Assembly: GCA_029891345.1 (NCBI GenBank)
Contig: CM057000.1
Span: 140,352,163-140,416,162, forward strand
Source of the DNA: Dryococelus australis
Lineage: Eukaryota > Arthropoda > Insecta > Phasmatodea > Phasmatidae
Reading direction: 5' to 3'
DNA length: 64,000 bases
The position numbers were made by a program, and so were the translations under genes. Positions 34,831-46,740 of this stretch are shown one piece after another (the stretch's first letter is position 1; each line of letters begins with the position of its first letter). The notes under the pieces are model-generated. The model was not told the origin of the DNA, searched no databases, and saw only the letters and a list, made by a program, of their open reading frames with translations.

Positions 34831-35006
34831 CTGGAACAAACTTATGAAAATCAACCTTTGAAAAAACACCCTAGCCATTAGCTGCATGCATAGCTAGTAA
34901 AAAAAAGTGCGAGTACTGTACCCGCCATTTTTTTTTTTACTAGCTATGCATGCAGCTAATGGCTAGGGTGTTTTTTCAAAGGTTGATTTTCATAAGTCTG
35001 TTCCAG
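34831..35006. repeat. 176-bp near-perfect hairpin
   Basis: The arms 34831-34906 and 34931-35006 are 76 bp each and differ at about one position (CTGGAACAA versus CTGGAACAG). They enclose a short loop around 34907-34927 (GTGCGAGTACTGTACCCGCC). The arm sequence contains CACCCTAGCCATTAGCTGCA and ends in an A run at the loop. No clear target duplication flanks it. It could be a foldback MITE, or a transcribed hairpin feeding small-RNA pathways. Confidence 0.9.
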
Positions 35007-35639
35007 TCTTGAATGCATTAGTGTTATCTGGTGAGTTCGCCTTTGCATTTCCGGCATATACTTTCTAAGTAAATTCAAGTCAACAAGACCACAGATTTTA
35101 ATGTTCTTTCATTGGCATAAATATTATTGCATTAAATTGATTCGCTGGCTAGAACTCCGCAGGAATTTGGTTCAGCCAAAATCAATTAACGATAACTATT
35201 TCGCAATGTAAAACTAATGTTTTTATGGCAAGTAGTAATAGCGGTTTGGTGTATAGCGTTTTGAATATTTCATAATGAACAAAATAATATTTAATTCCAT
35301 AGCAAAATATTATGTGATTAGGTCAGGTGGTAGTGTTCATTGACATGAATAAAAAAAAAAACCAGCTGATAACTAATGAGTCTATTCCTCCTGTATATGA
35401 GTGAAAATAATTTTGAAAGTAATTCTTAAAATCTAAGACCCGACGTAGGCCTTGAAGTCTCGTTGAAAGCAAATATCGTTCGAGACCGTTACAAATGCAC
35501 ACGTGGCTTACCCGGAACTCGAATACAGAAAACCTCACGCCATGAGGTAGCGTGTAACAAACTGTATTAAGGAGGTAGGATTCGCAGCATCAACTTAAGA
35601 TGTTATCAGCCTAACGTTTTAAATTACGGGCTTTAGAAC

Positions 35640-36900
35640 TCAAAAAAATGTACGGGGAGCGTCATTTGGAAATAAATGTCTGGGCCACTTAAAACATCTG
35701 AGTTTACGTAGCGTACCGTAACGCTATTTGTGTGCAGAATTTGGCGTAAACCAGTTCATTAATTCTCAAGATATTGTAAAAAAAAAAAAAAAATTTTTTT
35801 CATTTGGCGATATCGTATTAACTGACTAAAAAGTAGTTCTGTATATGATGCATCTAATTGTAACACTCAACATACAAGGTTTGGTTGAATTTGGTTGAAT
35901 AGTTTTACACATATGACAAACTTATATAAATTCTTTATATAGCCGCCATTTTGAAAATCATTGTCTGATCCACTTGAACCATCTAAGTTTACATGGCCTT
36001 CTGTAGCACTTCTGCTGTAGCCCTACGATATTTGTTTGAACTTAGATCGAATGGGTTGGGAAATATGACATTGTTATTCCATTTTCTCACGTGACAATAT
36101 CTTAAAAAAAAAACTCGACAAAGTAAGATATTAATATGCATAGCTGATGTTTCTGACGAATACTGATATTATACAGTTTTTTTTTTAAATTTTGTTGAAT
36201 TGTTCAAATTATATAACATACTAATCTAAATTATTTGTATAGACGCAACTTAAATAATGCCTGCCAGAACTAAAGAACGCAATTTTACGTGGCCCACCGT
36301 AGAAACACTTGTGTTTTAAATCTGGTGGGAATCGGTTTACTGATCTCCAAGATATGTCATAAATCCTCAATTTCTTCACGTGAAAAACTTTATAAATGAC
36401 GGGGAAAATGGTTATGTATTAGTAAATTTGACGAATGTCGTAAATACTGCAAGCATATAAGTTTGTTTGAAATTGTTTGGGATATGTGGAATAATAAGAA
36501 AATATATTACACGGCTGTTATTTTTTAATTTGTAACTAACTCCTTAAATCACATAAATTTAAATGGACTACAAATAATGTGTAACATGTCGCATGAATAT
36601 GGTGGGAACTATCTAGGCTAATTGTTTTCCGAAATTGGGTATGTAATCTTAATTTTGCACGTGGTGCTAACTTCTCAAATGAAAGAGAAAGATATTAATT
36701 TACTATCTCACTTGATGACAGCATAGATACTCTCAATATACGAAGTTAAGTTTAAAATGATTACAAGATTTCGTTGATATAGCAAAGATTTTTATATAGC
36801 CAGAAGTGATCTCGTAAGCATAAAATTTCGTACGCAAAGTAGTCTAAAAAACTGAAGTTGGTAGAATCAAGCAAAAATATTCAAGCACAGTTAAAATTTT
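35640..36900. repeat. Diverged repetitive block related to the 40-42 kb satellite
   Basis: Recurring phrases include GCCATTTTG, CACTTGAACCATCTAAGTTT, ACATGGCCTTCTGTAG, TTTGGTTGAATT, ATCGGTTTACTGATCTCCAA and GATATTGTAAAAA, spaced roughly 300 bp apart. These resemble phrases of the 40.3-42.3 kb array, but copies are too diverged to delimit by eye. Confidence 0.4.
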
Positions 36901-37084
36901 AGTCACAATTTTTTTTAAACATCTGTTTTATTGTGACTTCTGAGGGTCTTATAAATGCCATTTTTTCAGAGCCAAAATATGTATTTATGTATTTACATGC
37001 ATACAAAATGCACACGATGGAATTACGTAACTTTTTTCTCAGCTATCAGAGTTCCCATAAACGCACCACAAGTCCAGTGGTTAG

Positions 37085-37112
37085 CCCCCCCCCCCCCCCA
37101 CACACACACACA
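37085..37112. repeat. (C)n-(CA)n low-complexity tract
   Basis: A run of about 15 C followed by about six CA units. Proline and threonine runs in frames across it are artefacts. Confidence 0.9.
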
Positions 37113-37693
37113 GAGTCCAGGTCTCTTGTTGGGCACCGGTCCTTGGCGGGTGGGAATATCTGAACAACTGTTCTCACGTGGAGAGAGTAGCGAGTACTGA
37201 CGAAGTGTAGGAGTTTACTCCGGGTACTCTCGTTTACTTCCACCACTGCCCCACTCGTATCTTATCTCCTCAGTCTGCTCTTCCTGCTGGCTGGAGCAAC
37301 ATAAATATCTCTGAGGTATAGCAACCATCTTAGTTAAAAAAAAACGAGTTTCCTTGTCCATGTTGTAGGCCTTGTACTGAGACGACTGTGCGCATATTTG
37401 CATCTACTCCTCAGATACCTAATAGTGTTAGCGTTCATTTAGCTGATATTATATTGCAGACTACGGTCAAAAAGGCCTACGGCATAGTTAAATATTTGTC
37501 ACGAAGTAAATACGATAGACGCTGAACTCCCATTGCTTGTAGGATACGCCGCCCTAAGAACTGAGTAACAGTGCTGTAGGGTAGGAAACAATACACGCAC
37601 GTCTTCCTCGCTATATGTGAGTTACGTCTTTGTTATCGCACGTAATAATATTCTTTTTTGTAATTTTGTGGTTGAAGGTGACTCTCCCACATA

Positions 37694-39051
37694 CACTGGT
37701 GGAGATGGAAAAATCAATACCACCAAAGCGGTGAAGTAGGAACACCATATGTGCATGAGGCACTGATAGAGGGCAGTACATGGAATGTGGACAGAGTAGG
37801 AACCGCGTACTAGTTATAACACCGCTGAGACCAATACAACTGTAGTTGACTCGTAGAAAGTGTGATCTGTTGTTTCGAGCATCGGCCTGTGTAAAGTAGG
37901 CGTTGTAGGCATGCCACGACGGCATAGACCACCACACTTCGTGCAATTAACGGACCTTGAAAGAGGTCATATTGTGGTCCTGAGGGAGGCTGGATGGTCC
38001 TTCCGAAGAACTGCCCAACGCGAAGGAAGCGAAGTGTCTACTGTGCATCATTGGTGGTGCCGGTGGTCCAGCGCTGGTGGACATGCTCGTCAAACTGATT
38101 CAGACGGCAGCTGCATGCGGAGTCCCGCCTGGGCCGCTGCATCATCAGACGAGCAGCCATTGCTGGTCGCTCGGCGACCACCGCACAGATTAGGGTCACC
38201 GTTGCACCCAGGGTGTCAGCTAGGACCATCACCAACTGTTTGCTGAGCGCTGTGCTACGATCAAAGGTACCGCTCGCCAGGCTTCCTCTCGCACCTCATC
38301 ACCGTGCAGTCCGCCTCTGATTGTGCCTCGAACGACGCAGCTGGAGAGCTGAGTGGCGTGGAGTTGTGTTTAGCGATGAGAGCAGGTTCTGCCTTGGCGC
38401 CAGTGACGGTCGTTTGCGAGTGCGACGTCGACCAGGAGAGCGGCAACCACCAGTGTGTATACGTCAGTGACATACACGCATCATGATCTTGGAGGGGGGG
38501 GGGCAATAGCCTACAATGACCGCACACCTCTGGTATTTTTGTGTAGAGGGAACACTGGGCAGTGAATGCTGCATCCAGAACATCATCCAGTCCATTATGT
38601 CGGCTTTCCTACAACTCCAGGGATATGTCTTCTGCCAGCAGGACAATGCCCGTGCACACACGTCTCGTGTTACCCAGCGCGCTCTCGAAGGTGTTCGTCA
38701 ACTCACTTGGCCAGCACGGTCACCCGACCTCTCCCCCATTGAACATGTGTGGGACATGACGGGACGTCGTTTGGTGCGGTCTGCAATACTGGCACCAAAC
38801 CTCCACCAATTGCAACAACAGATGACATCCGGCACGTGACACCTTCATGATAGTCTCTACGCACGACTGCAGGAATGCATCATCGTTAAAGGAGGCTTCA
38901 CAAGATACTGACATTGTTATTCAAGACGCGCTGTAGTCTCTGTCGACAGGTGTACCACCCTGTGATCATTATCATATACTATTGTTCAATGCAATCAACA
39001 TTCATGTGAGACCCTTGCATTCAAGTGTCCATTTTTCTATTTCCATCAGTG
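37694..39051 (+). mobile_element. Tc1-like transposon (1358 bp), inactive
   Basis: The left end CACTGGTGGAGATGGAAAAAT and the reverse complement of the right end (ATTTTTCTATTTCCATCAGTG) form imperfect inverted repeats of about 20 bp, with the CACTG...CAGTG termini common in this group. TA precedes the left end. The right flank has lost it. A degenerate transposase fills the interior. The length is slightly short of the usual 1.6 kb for intact Tc1 elements, consistent with internal deletion. Confidence 0.85.
37911..38839 (+). pseudogene. Tc1/mariner DD34E transposase, frameshifted
   Basis: ATG at 37911 opens MPRRHRPPHFVQLTDLERG, leading into the first helix-turn-helix (GWSFRRTAQREGSEVSTV). 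From about 38110 the frame is lost. The first catalytic aspartate survives in GVVFSDESRF (about 38359), the second in CQQDNARAHTS (about 38636), and the glutamate in SPDLSPIEHVWD (about 38724), each in a different frame context. A stop interrupts near 38470. The catalytic triad letters are intact but there is no continuous ORF. Confidence 0.9.
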
Positions 39052-39099
39052 AACATTACACAACTTCTATGAAATAGGCAGTAACTATTTATGAAGATA

Positions 39100-39225
39100 T
39101 GAAGACGAACACAGTTTGTTTACATTCATAAGTCGGGACTCGAACCCAGAACCTCTCGCTCTGTAAGTCAGTACCTACTCAAAAACTTCGCCACGGATGT
39201 CGGTTGTAATCACGAATCCGTAACA
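39100..39225 (-). mobile_element. Degenerate tRNA-like SINE head
   Basis: Read on the minus strand, TCTGGGTTCGAGTCCCGACT is a clean B-box. Upstream GTGGCGAAGTTTTTGAGTAG lies where an A-box half would be. No body or tail could be delimited. Confidence 0.4.
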
Positions 39226-39572
39226 ATTAAATCAACGTGAATTGTCGTCGAATACTGATATTCCTATGGAATTGTATATACAATAAGATTCCTAGGCCTA
39301 TAGCGAGATACTTATGTGCATACAGTATTTACATTACATGAAAACAACACAAATTATTTAGACACCAGAATATATCAGTTTCCACAAAATTGTAAACACG
39401 AAAAAGATTATTATTTTTCTGCCTGTCAGGTCACGAAAATAGTAGAACAAGAGGTGTTATTCAATATTTGTGCTAAAGTTTTATATTTCATAACTTATAT
39501 TTACAAAATGAACCAGAGGAAAAAAATTGCCGTCAACCGAGAATACAAAATTCGATATTTTAATGGAGCAAG

Positions 39573-39780
39573 GTGCCCCGGCGGTGAAACACTGGACTGG
39601 TATCGTGGGAGACCTGAGGTCGATCACCGGTCTCGCCATCTTGATTCAAGTTTTCGAAGGTTATGCTGAGATCAGTTGAGGCACCGGAGCCGATCCCTTG
39701 CCGGTCCCTGTACGTCTAGTGCTGCCGTTCTAGGGCCTGTGGCCGTTTAGGGCACTCACCACGTCCAATAAAATAAACAA
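39573..39780 (+). mobile_element. tRNA-derived SINE, family 3
   Basis: Head CCCCGGCGGTGAAACACTGG and ACTGGTATCGTGGGAG, then a diverged B-box (GAGGTCGATCACC). The body is ATCTTGATTCAAG...CTGCCGTTCTAGGGCCTGTG and ends in an AATAAAATAAACAATTAAAT-type A-rich tail. The polymerase III-like head plus A-rich tail supports the SINE call. Confidence 0.6.
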
Positions 39781-40013
39781 TTAAATTAAGTAGCGTGCTA
39801 CTTATATATATTATATTATATAAATTATAAAGTATAAATATACTTTGTGACAGTATAAATTAAGTAGCGTGCCCTGCTGCTTCGTGCAGGTGTTATTTTC
39901 TTGCGTTTGGCAATGTTTTTATACGCGTTAATTGTTTATAATCATTCCTATTGCGTGTTAACATGGAGCTACTCTTGTATCATTAGAATTCTTGTGTCAC
40001 GCATTGAAGTAGA

Positions 40014-40019
<6 letters not shown>

Positions 40020-40056
<37 letters not shown>
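40020..40056. repeat. (TA)n microsatellite
   Basis: About 18 TA units. The Tyr-Ile repeats in overlapping frames are artefacts. Confidence 0.95.
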
Positions 40057-40058
<2 letters not shown>

Positions 40059-40289
40059 TGCAAAGTATTGTAGTTTCTTCAGACATAAGTGTAAATATAA
40101 AAAAATAAGGGATTTATTAATATAAATAAAATTAATAATATCAATTATTTTCTCCAAATTTGTAACGAACGCAAACATGTTTGCTTGAAAACAACATAAT
40201 GGGTAAAATGTGTAAAATTAATATTAGAGAACGAAAATGATTTCAGAATAGAGCCTTTATAATATTATCTGCATATTGTTGTAGGTCCG

Positions 40290-42330
40290 CCATTTTGGAA
40301 AATGTTACCAATTTTAAAAGGTATATATTTATAATATAACTCGAAAACTATTGCACCAATTCTCACCCAATCTTGCATGTAAGCAATACTATGGTAGGCC
40401 ATGTACTCATAACTCGATAAATAATTAAGAGGTTCCTACCAAATTTTGCAAACATATAGTACTGATGTAGGTGATGTTAGATGGCATGTTTAAGCATTTA
40501 CGACACTTATTTTCACAATGGCAGCTAAATGGGTATTTTAGCTTAGAATGTTATATCGTCTAAATTATTTAATCAATTCCATCATAACTTTGCATGCTGC
40601 CAGTAAACATTACAGCTATTAAAGGTATCTACAGGGATAATATTTTGTCCACAATTTTGTGAGATAGTGCCACGAGAATAAAATAAAGTTTTTATGTTAT
40701 ATCTCGGGAACCATCTGACCTATTCCCTTCAAATCTGGCAAACAATGAGTACTTAGTCAAATGCTCAAATGATGTTGAGTGGTATATTTTAAGCATGTCA
40801 GGCACGTACTTTCAAAGGGCGGCCATATTGATATTTTTAGCTTAGAATGCTCTATCGAAGAAACCAAGTAATCATTTTCAACTGAACTTCGTATGCAGGC
40901 AGTAGATATTACAACGATCAACTGAACGTAAGTACATAAACCGATGTTTTGTCCGCAATTTTTTAAGATAGCGCCAAACGAATAATTAAAGTTATTATGT
41001 CATAACTAGGTAAATAATAAACCGATTAAAACCGAATTTGACAAACATGTAGTGCTGGTTCAGGTGATGTTAAGTGCTGTGTTTTAAGCATGCTAGACGC
41101 ATATTTTCACAAGGGAGGCCATAAAGCCATTTTAGCTTAGAATGCTATATCGTCGAAACTATGTAATAAATTCAATCATGACTTTGTATGCTTGCAGTAG
41201 ACATTATAACTATCAACTGTATCTACATAGATCATCCTTTGTAAGCCATTTTGTAAGATAGCGCAATGTGATCTTTTGGTCATATCTCGGGAAACTACTG
41301 ACAGATTCTCACCAAATTTGACAAACAAATAAAACTGCAACAGGTGGTGCATGTAAAGTAGTATTTTTAATGTAGGTCAGGCACTTCTTTCGGAATGGTT
41401 GTGGCAAAAAAAAAAAAAATTTTCAGCATATTTTAATAACAAAAAAAATTCCAACTTAAATTTGTATGCTGTTGGTACCTATTACAACCATCAAAATTTT
41501 CTATGCAGAACCTCAATTCTCTGCCATTTTGTAAGATATCCTTACCAATGAAAAATAATGGTTTTTTTCTCGTATCTCGGGAGAACAGTAAACGCATTCT
41601 TAGAATATTTGACGAAGATATATTGTGGTAGGCCATAATAATAAATGTACTTTTTCATGTAGGACACACTTATTTTCAGAATGGTGGCTATAAAACAATA
41701 TTAGTTTTGTGGGTGATATCTTCGAAATTATGTAATATATTTTAACTTAACTTTGTATATTGGCAGTATACAATCAGAGAGATTGCTACTACAAGACTTG
41801 TTGTCCTCCATTTATGAAAATCACCGCATTAACACTGTTGAGATTTTATGCAATGTCTTGAGGACCAGTCAACCGATTCCCACTAAATGTCACACTGGAG
41901 CATTTTTAATTAATTTGTACCTAATCGTGTACACCATAAATGCTACAGAAGACCATGTAAACTTTCATGATTTAAATGGTTTAGACAACGATGTTTAAAA
42001 TGACAGCTTCATAAATCATCTAGGCAAATTTGATATATATATATATATTAAACGATTTAACCAAATTCAACCGAAATTTGTATGTAATCATCGCAAATAT
42101 TTTTCTGTTTTCTGTCAATTTTGTACGATAGCACAAAATAAGAAAATAAAGATTTTAATACCATATCTCAGGAATCAATCAGTCGATTTCCATCCAATTA
42201 TTAACACAAGTGGCGCTACGGTAGGCCATGTAAACTTACAGGTTTTATGTGGCTCAGTCACTTATTTTAAAAATAAAAGCCCTGTAAATATTTTAGGTTA
42301 CTAAACCCTATTATTCGAATCATTAGACAT
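40290..42330 (+). repeat. Satellite array, ~295-bp period, about seven diverged units
   Basis: The phrase TTTTAGCTTAGAATGCTATA recurs at about 40538, 40837 and 41131, with degenerate versions about 295 bp further on. TATCTCGGGAA, CGATTCTCACCAAATTTGAC, AAGCATGTCAGGCAC and GTAAGATAGCGC recur with the same period. Copies drift toward the 3' end, and a short AT microsatellite sits in one unit near 42030. No ORF is conserved across units, so this is non-coding. Confidence 0.8.
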
Positions 42331-43079
42331 TAATTCCGAAGTTGATGCTCCTAATCCGACCTCTGTAAGGCAGCGGATTTTACACTAGTATATAATACGA
42401 GTTTTTGGGGGGGGGGGGGTTCAAAGTCCCGGGTTAAGCATGTGTGTATTTGTAATTGTCGCATTACTGCTGCTTAAGTCTCTGGTTTCGTTTCTAAATA
42501 TATTGTATTAAAAGAGCAGTAAAGTCCTTCCTACCAACTCAGTTTTTAATAAATTATCTAAAAATTAATTGCATCCATATCGAAGAATGTAGGTTCATTA
42601 GTTATATCAGTAACTTATTGTTTATATTTCAGTTCAAGTTTAAATTTTTCTATAAACTGAGAAGTAAACTCATCAGTCTAAGCTTGATCCAGTCCGTGTT
42701 AGGCCTTGCTGAAGTTTTGTTCTTAACCTAATAATGATTCCAAAGATATGACATGCCAAGTTGATTACGTTGAATGTATGGTGAAGCAATCGTTTCGATT
42801 ATAGTTGCCTGCATCATGGTTTTTAATGTCACTTTTCTTTCTTAACGATATTTACAAACCAGTATGATAGGAATCGCTTGAATCGTGTTCTAAATATAGT
42901 ATTAGTATAAAAGGTTCAATGTTAAAGGTGGCATTCTTCGAGATAGAGGAAGAAGAATATTATCGAATTTTATAAATACTTTCACTAGTTTCTACCAGTA
43001 GGCGAAATTTGGTTTAAATCGGTGCAATGCTGCCAGAGACAAGGATCATGACACTTAACCATTCTTAATCCACTATTTT

Positions 43080-44000
43080 TAAATGGGTAAGTTGTTACAT
43101 ATTAATATTTAAAAAAATTTATATTTTTCATAGCGATACTTGTACAAAAGTCTCACATAAAGAGTACCCAAAATTATTATTTTCTTCTTATTTTAGGTGG
43201 CTGAATGATAAATGTGAATATAAAGCTCGTTATTGACACATCCACACCACATTTGTTTCAGATCATCCAGACAGGCTCTAGTACTGGTATATCACACTTC
43301 AGTAACTCTAATGCCAAGATTTTAAAAATAAATCAAGTTAAACATCCGATACATTAAAATTTCAGGCATATGTCCCACTATGGAAAATTTAATATAACAT
43401 ATTTGGTTGAATCGGTTAAGGAGATACTAAGATGTGATAGATAAGTTTATTTTTAAGTGTCGCTTTTTCTAAACCTACTTTTCTTGGAAAGATAGGCTGA
43501 TAAAATCACTTGAATAGCTTTATGGTCTAAATTGTTCTATCGTACAAACTAGGGGACAATGCCTAAGAATAGTACTGACTTTAATCGCCACTATGGTATT
43601 TCTAGCGAGCAATAATTGATTGAAATAAATATTATCGTTCGACAATATATGGTATACTAAGCTAAAAAATTTATATATAGACCGTTTTGAAAATATGTGA
43701 TGAATTGATCTGCTGAGATGCCAAATTTGTGTACGATGTAGCTGTATACCATGTTTACGGCAGAAATTGGCTGAGTGGTTTCAGAGATACTGTCTTAAAA
43801 ATTTTTATTCATTCAAATGGTGCTGTCAGACAAAGTGGCGGACAAAATAGGCAGTAAATTAATCATTTGAATGGTAGCAAAAGATACTATGAGCTTATCA
43901 AGTTCGTGTTAAATTGGTCAAATTCTTTAGTAGGTATAGGGTTCTAGCCCAAAGAGTTATTTGGTCGCTATTTTGATTATACAGCTTTGGTATACTAAAC
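43080..44000. repeat. Further diverged copies of the same repeat type
   Basis: Phrases such as GATCTGCTGAGATGCCAAAT, TGGCTGAGTGGTTTCAGAGA and GCCATTTTG-like words echo the 35.6-36.9 and 40.3-42.3 kb blocks. The periodicity is blurred. Confidence 0.35.
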
Positions 44001-44077
44001 TCATATATTTTCATGATTAGTTGTTATATCAAAATTATATGCGCATTTTTTTTGGGAATCGGTATGCAATTCTCGTA

Positions 44078-44220
44078 ATGGGTAGTGCCGCGGTAGCTGA
44101 GCGGTTAGCCTGCTTGCCTCCCACCAAGGCGAACCAGGTTCAATCCCTGGCCGGGCCACTCCCGGATTTCCACACGCGTGCCCCTGGTAGGCGCAACGAT
44201 TTGAAAGGCTAAGATAAAGA
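44078..44220 (+). mobile_element. tRNA-derived SINE head, family 1-related
   Basis: The A-box GGTAGCTGAGCGGTTAGCC and B-box CAGGTTCAATCCCTGG fit RNA polymerase III promoter consensus closely. CTCCCACCAAGGCGAACCAG and GGCCACTCCCGGATTT match the 14563 copy. The body diverges after that, so it is a different subfamily or truncated. Confidence 0.8.
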
Positions 44221-44542
44221 CGATCTGAGTTACATAACTGATATTATCTTAAGTACGTAATATTTTTTCTTCTATGAAGTTTAGTTTTTGTGTGAAGCTG
44301 GCACGTAAAAATCCCAGGTATTAATAGTTGAGATAAGATACGTGCAGTTTTTTTTTACCAGCCTTTTACCACGAACTCACGAAAGACACTTGTTTCATTA
44401 CGATATGAGAATAATGTGAACGTGTAAATATACCCGGTACTTCACATTCAAAGATCTATTAAATAAACATGCACATTAGGTTATGTATAAATTTGGTTGT
44501 CTATAAAAAAAAAATTTGTTTGTCAGTTAGTGCCGATTGCTA

Positions 44543-44950
44543 TATTCTGTTCACGATAAAATGAGCACTTTCTAAAGCCCTGATTAAGATCTGCTTACAT
44601 GCACATTGTGTATTGTTCCACCATATGTAAAATTAACATTGCAACAAGCCTGATCACGTTGTTCATGCGTCGGCCAAGTGAAACTGTGAAATTATAACAA
44701 ATGTAATCTTTTACAAACTTGCCAACGCATTAAAATAAACCGAAAGCAGAAGAAATAATTTTATGGTGTTCACAAATGTTAACCTAACGCTAGTAATTCA
44801 ACGTTTAAAACATGGAACTACTTTCCCTTCATCATTACCAACTTTACAAGGTACACGTCAGTCAATTTACCCTTCAAACTGTGTGTAGTTAAGGGCGGCG
44901 ACATTTTTCAAAGTTTTATTTCCAAAGTCCTTAATTGATCTTGGCCTACC
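44543..44950 (-). mobile_element. MITE-A, full-length copy
   Basis: TCTGTTCACGATAAAATGAG at the left and a diverged right end near TTGATCTTGGCCTA. Internal landmarks (ATGCGTCGGCCAAGTGAAAC, GGAACTACTTTCCCTTCATC) are in order. Confidence 0.8.
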
Positions 44951-45062
44951 TACATTCAGCGCGCTTTCCTGGGTAACAATCTTTTTTAAAGTGTTGTATT
45001 AACAGATGGTGGTTTAAAACCGTAATATTATTTTTCATGGATCTACTTACGCTTAGCAAGTA

Positions 45063-45464
45063 TAGGCGGTTCACGGTAAAATGAGCGCTTTTAAAAGCCT
45101 GCTTGAGATCTACTTGAATGAACATTGTGTATTCTTCCGTCTTATGTACAATTAACAATGCCATGGGCCTCTTAACTTTATGCATGCGTCGGTAAAGTGA
45201 GACTGTGGAATTATAAGAAAAGTAAGAATTTTACAAATCTGCTCACTTTTACACTCCAATTCATTAAAAAACAGAAAGCGAGAGAAATAATTTAAGTTAT
45301 CACAAATGGTTACCTATTGCTTTTTATTCAACGTTATAATATGGTACTACTTTCCATCCATCGTTACCAACTTTACTGGGCGCATGTCGCTCAGTGTGCC
45401 CGCAAAAATTAATGCATGCATTGCCAGTGACTTTTTTATAAGGTTGATTTCAGTGAACAGCCTT
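45063..45464 (-). mobile_element. MITE-A, full-length copy
   Basis: TAGGCGGTTCACGGTAAAAT at the left and TTTCAGTGAACAGCCTT at the right, flanked by TA. About 110 bp from the preceding copy in the same orientation. Confidence 0.85.
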
Positions 45465-45465
45465 T

Positions 45466-46248
45466 AATATTTCAGGTTTGTTAAGAAATTTGTCTAGACT
45501 TTTATGTTAGAACAGATTTTTTTCAGGATTGTACTAAACAAAAAAAAATCCCGACAAGAAACTTAAAAATAGCTGGGGAATGCGAATCAGACTGCATCTC
45601 AGCTCAGTTCCATTAAAGTGAAGATAATTACGCTTCTGATGTGCGTACGAGGATTGTCTTTAGTGCATTCTTGCACCGGTATCTCAAATACGTGTAATAT
45701 ATTCAGCTATACAAGTCCCTGAATGTCCATCATTTTGTTCCTTTTAAAGGATGGTTTACGTACAAACTATATGTACGTTACTTTTAAAGGCGCCCCATAT
45801 AAAGTTTGCTGCCACGGAGATTAAGTGGGAGATCATTGTTTAAAAATAATTCCTTCTCAATTCATCCATTTTAGAGACAACCACTTCAAACAAAAAAATA
45901 ATTCTATGTGACATTTCTTAACGAGTTCTGGCACGTTAGTAAATCTTGCCAAATTTTATGTCTCTTTTTCTAAACTGTATAATTATCTTTTACAATGTGC
46001 CAAAAATTGAACATATTTATTTTTTTTGAAAATTTTTTCAGTGGCAGTATTCTCTGAGAAAGTTTCAATTAATATTGTTTTTTGTTTGAAACTGTTAACT
46101 GTAAAACTGATGCACCGAGTAGAAATTCGTTTAAAACCGATTACCCACATAAACCCCGTGGCTGCAGACTTGTTAAGTGGCGTCCTTCAGCAGTTACGCA
46201 TAACATTGCTTCAATTGGGACGTGAAATAGGGCTTCACAATTGGAAGG
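45466..46248. other. No recognised gene
   Basis: AT-rich sequence between a MITE and the Maverick. The frame at 46026-46259 has no known domain. Confidence 0.5.
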
Positions 46249-46254
46249 CAAGTA
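46249..46254. other. Left target-site duplication CAAGTA
   Basis: CAAGTA abuts the AG that begins the Maverick. The right flank reads CAAGTG (60264-60269). Five of six bases match, and 6-bp duplications are diagnostic of Polinton integration. Confidence 0.7.
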
Positions 46255-46740
46255 AGTAGTATAAAAAAGGGCATTCTGCCGCACCTGGAATCAGGCGGTG
46301 GAGCCGTGGAGCCTAATTAGCATATTACCTGGCGTTGGGCTGTGGACCCCAGGAGCGAGAATTTTCCTTGTTTTGCTTTTTCCCGTCCTAAACAATTGAT
46401 TTCGCGAACAAAGGCGTCCCTCTTTCAATTTTTTCCCTCAAAATTTCCCGAATTTCCCTCCCGCCGCCGGCGGCCATCTTGGCAGCCAGTGATAATTAGC
46501 AGAATTCGGGCAATTTGCCCTTTGTGGCGATTTCTGTCGGAGCTTCTCTCTCAAAGTCGGAGCTTCTAATTCCCCAGTGGCCATCTTGGTATCGCCGACC
46601 TATGTCTACCCAGGGCAATAGGCGCCCATCTGAGGATGCCGATCATTTTGACGACCAGCACATCGCCGGTGGCGGTGGAGCATCAAGGCGTCGCGAACGG
46701 TCGGATCTCGTGTAACACTGTCGTCCGCGGGACAAACATG
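46255..46740 (+). repeat. Maverick left terminal inverted repeat (unique part)
   Basis: Collinear with the reverse complement of 59766-60263. Shared landmarks are GGGCATTCTGCC, TGGACCCCAGGAGCGAGAAT, GGCGGCCATCTTGGCAGC, TCTCAAAGTCGGAGCTTCTA, CCTATGTCTACCCAGGGCAA and CGGTCGGATCTCGTGTAA. A TATAAAA lies 5 bp from the outer end. A 66-codon frame (46515-46715) is also open in the other copy. Confidence 0.9.

Noticed and set aside
37911..38246. Intact transposase gene
   Set aside because: Only the first helix-turn-helix is in frame. Later catalytic motifs lie in other frames with a stop, so it is a pseudogene.
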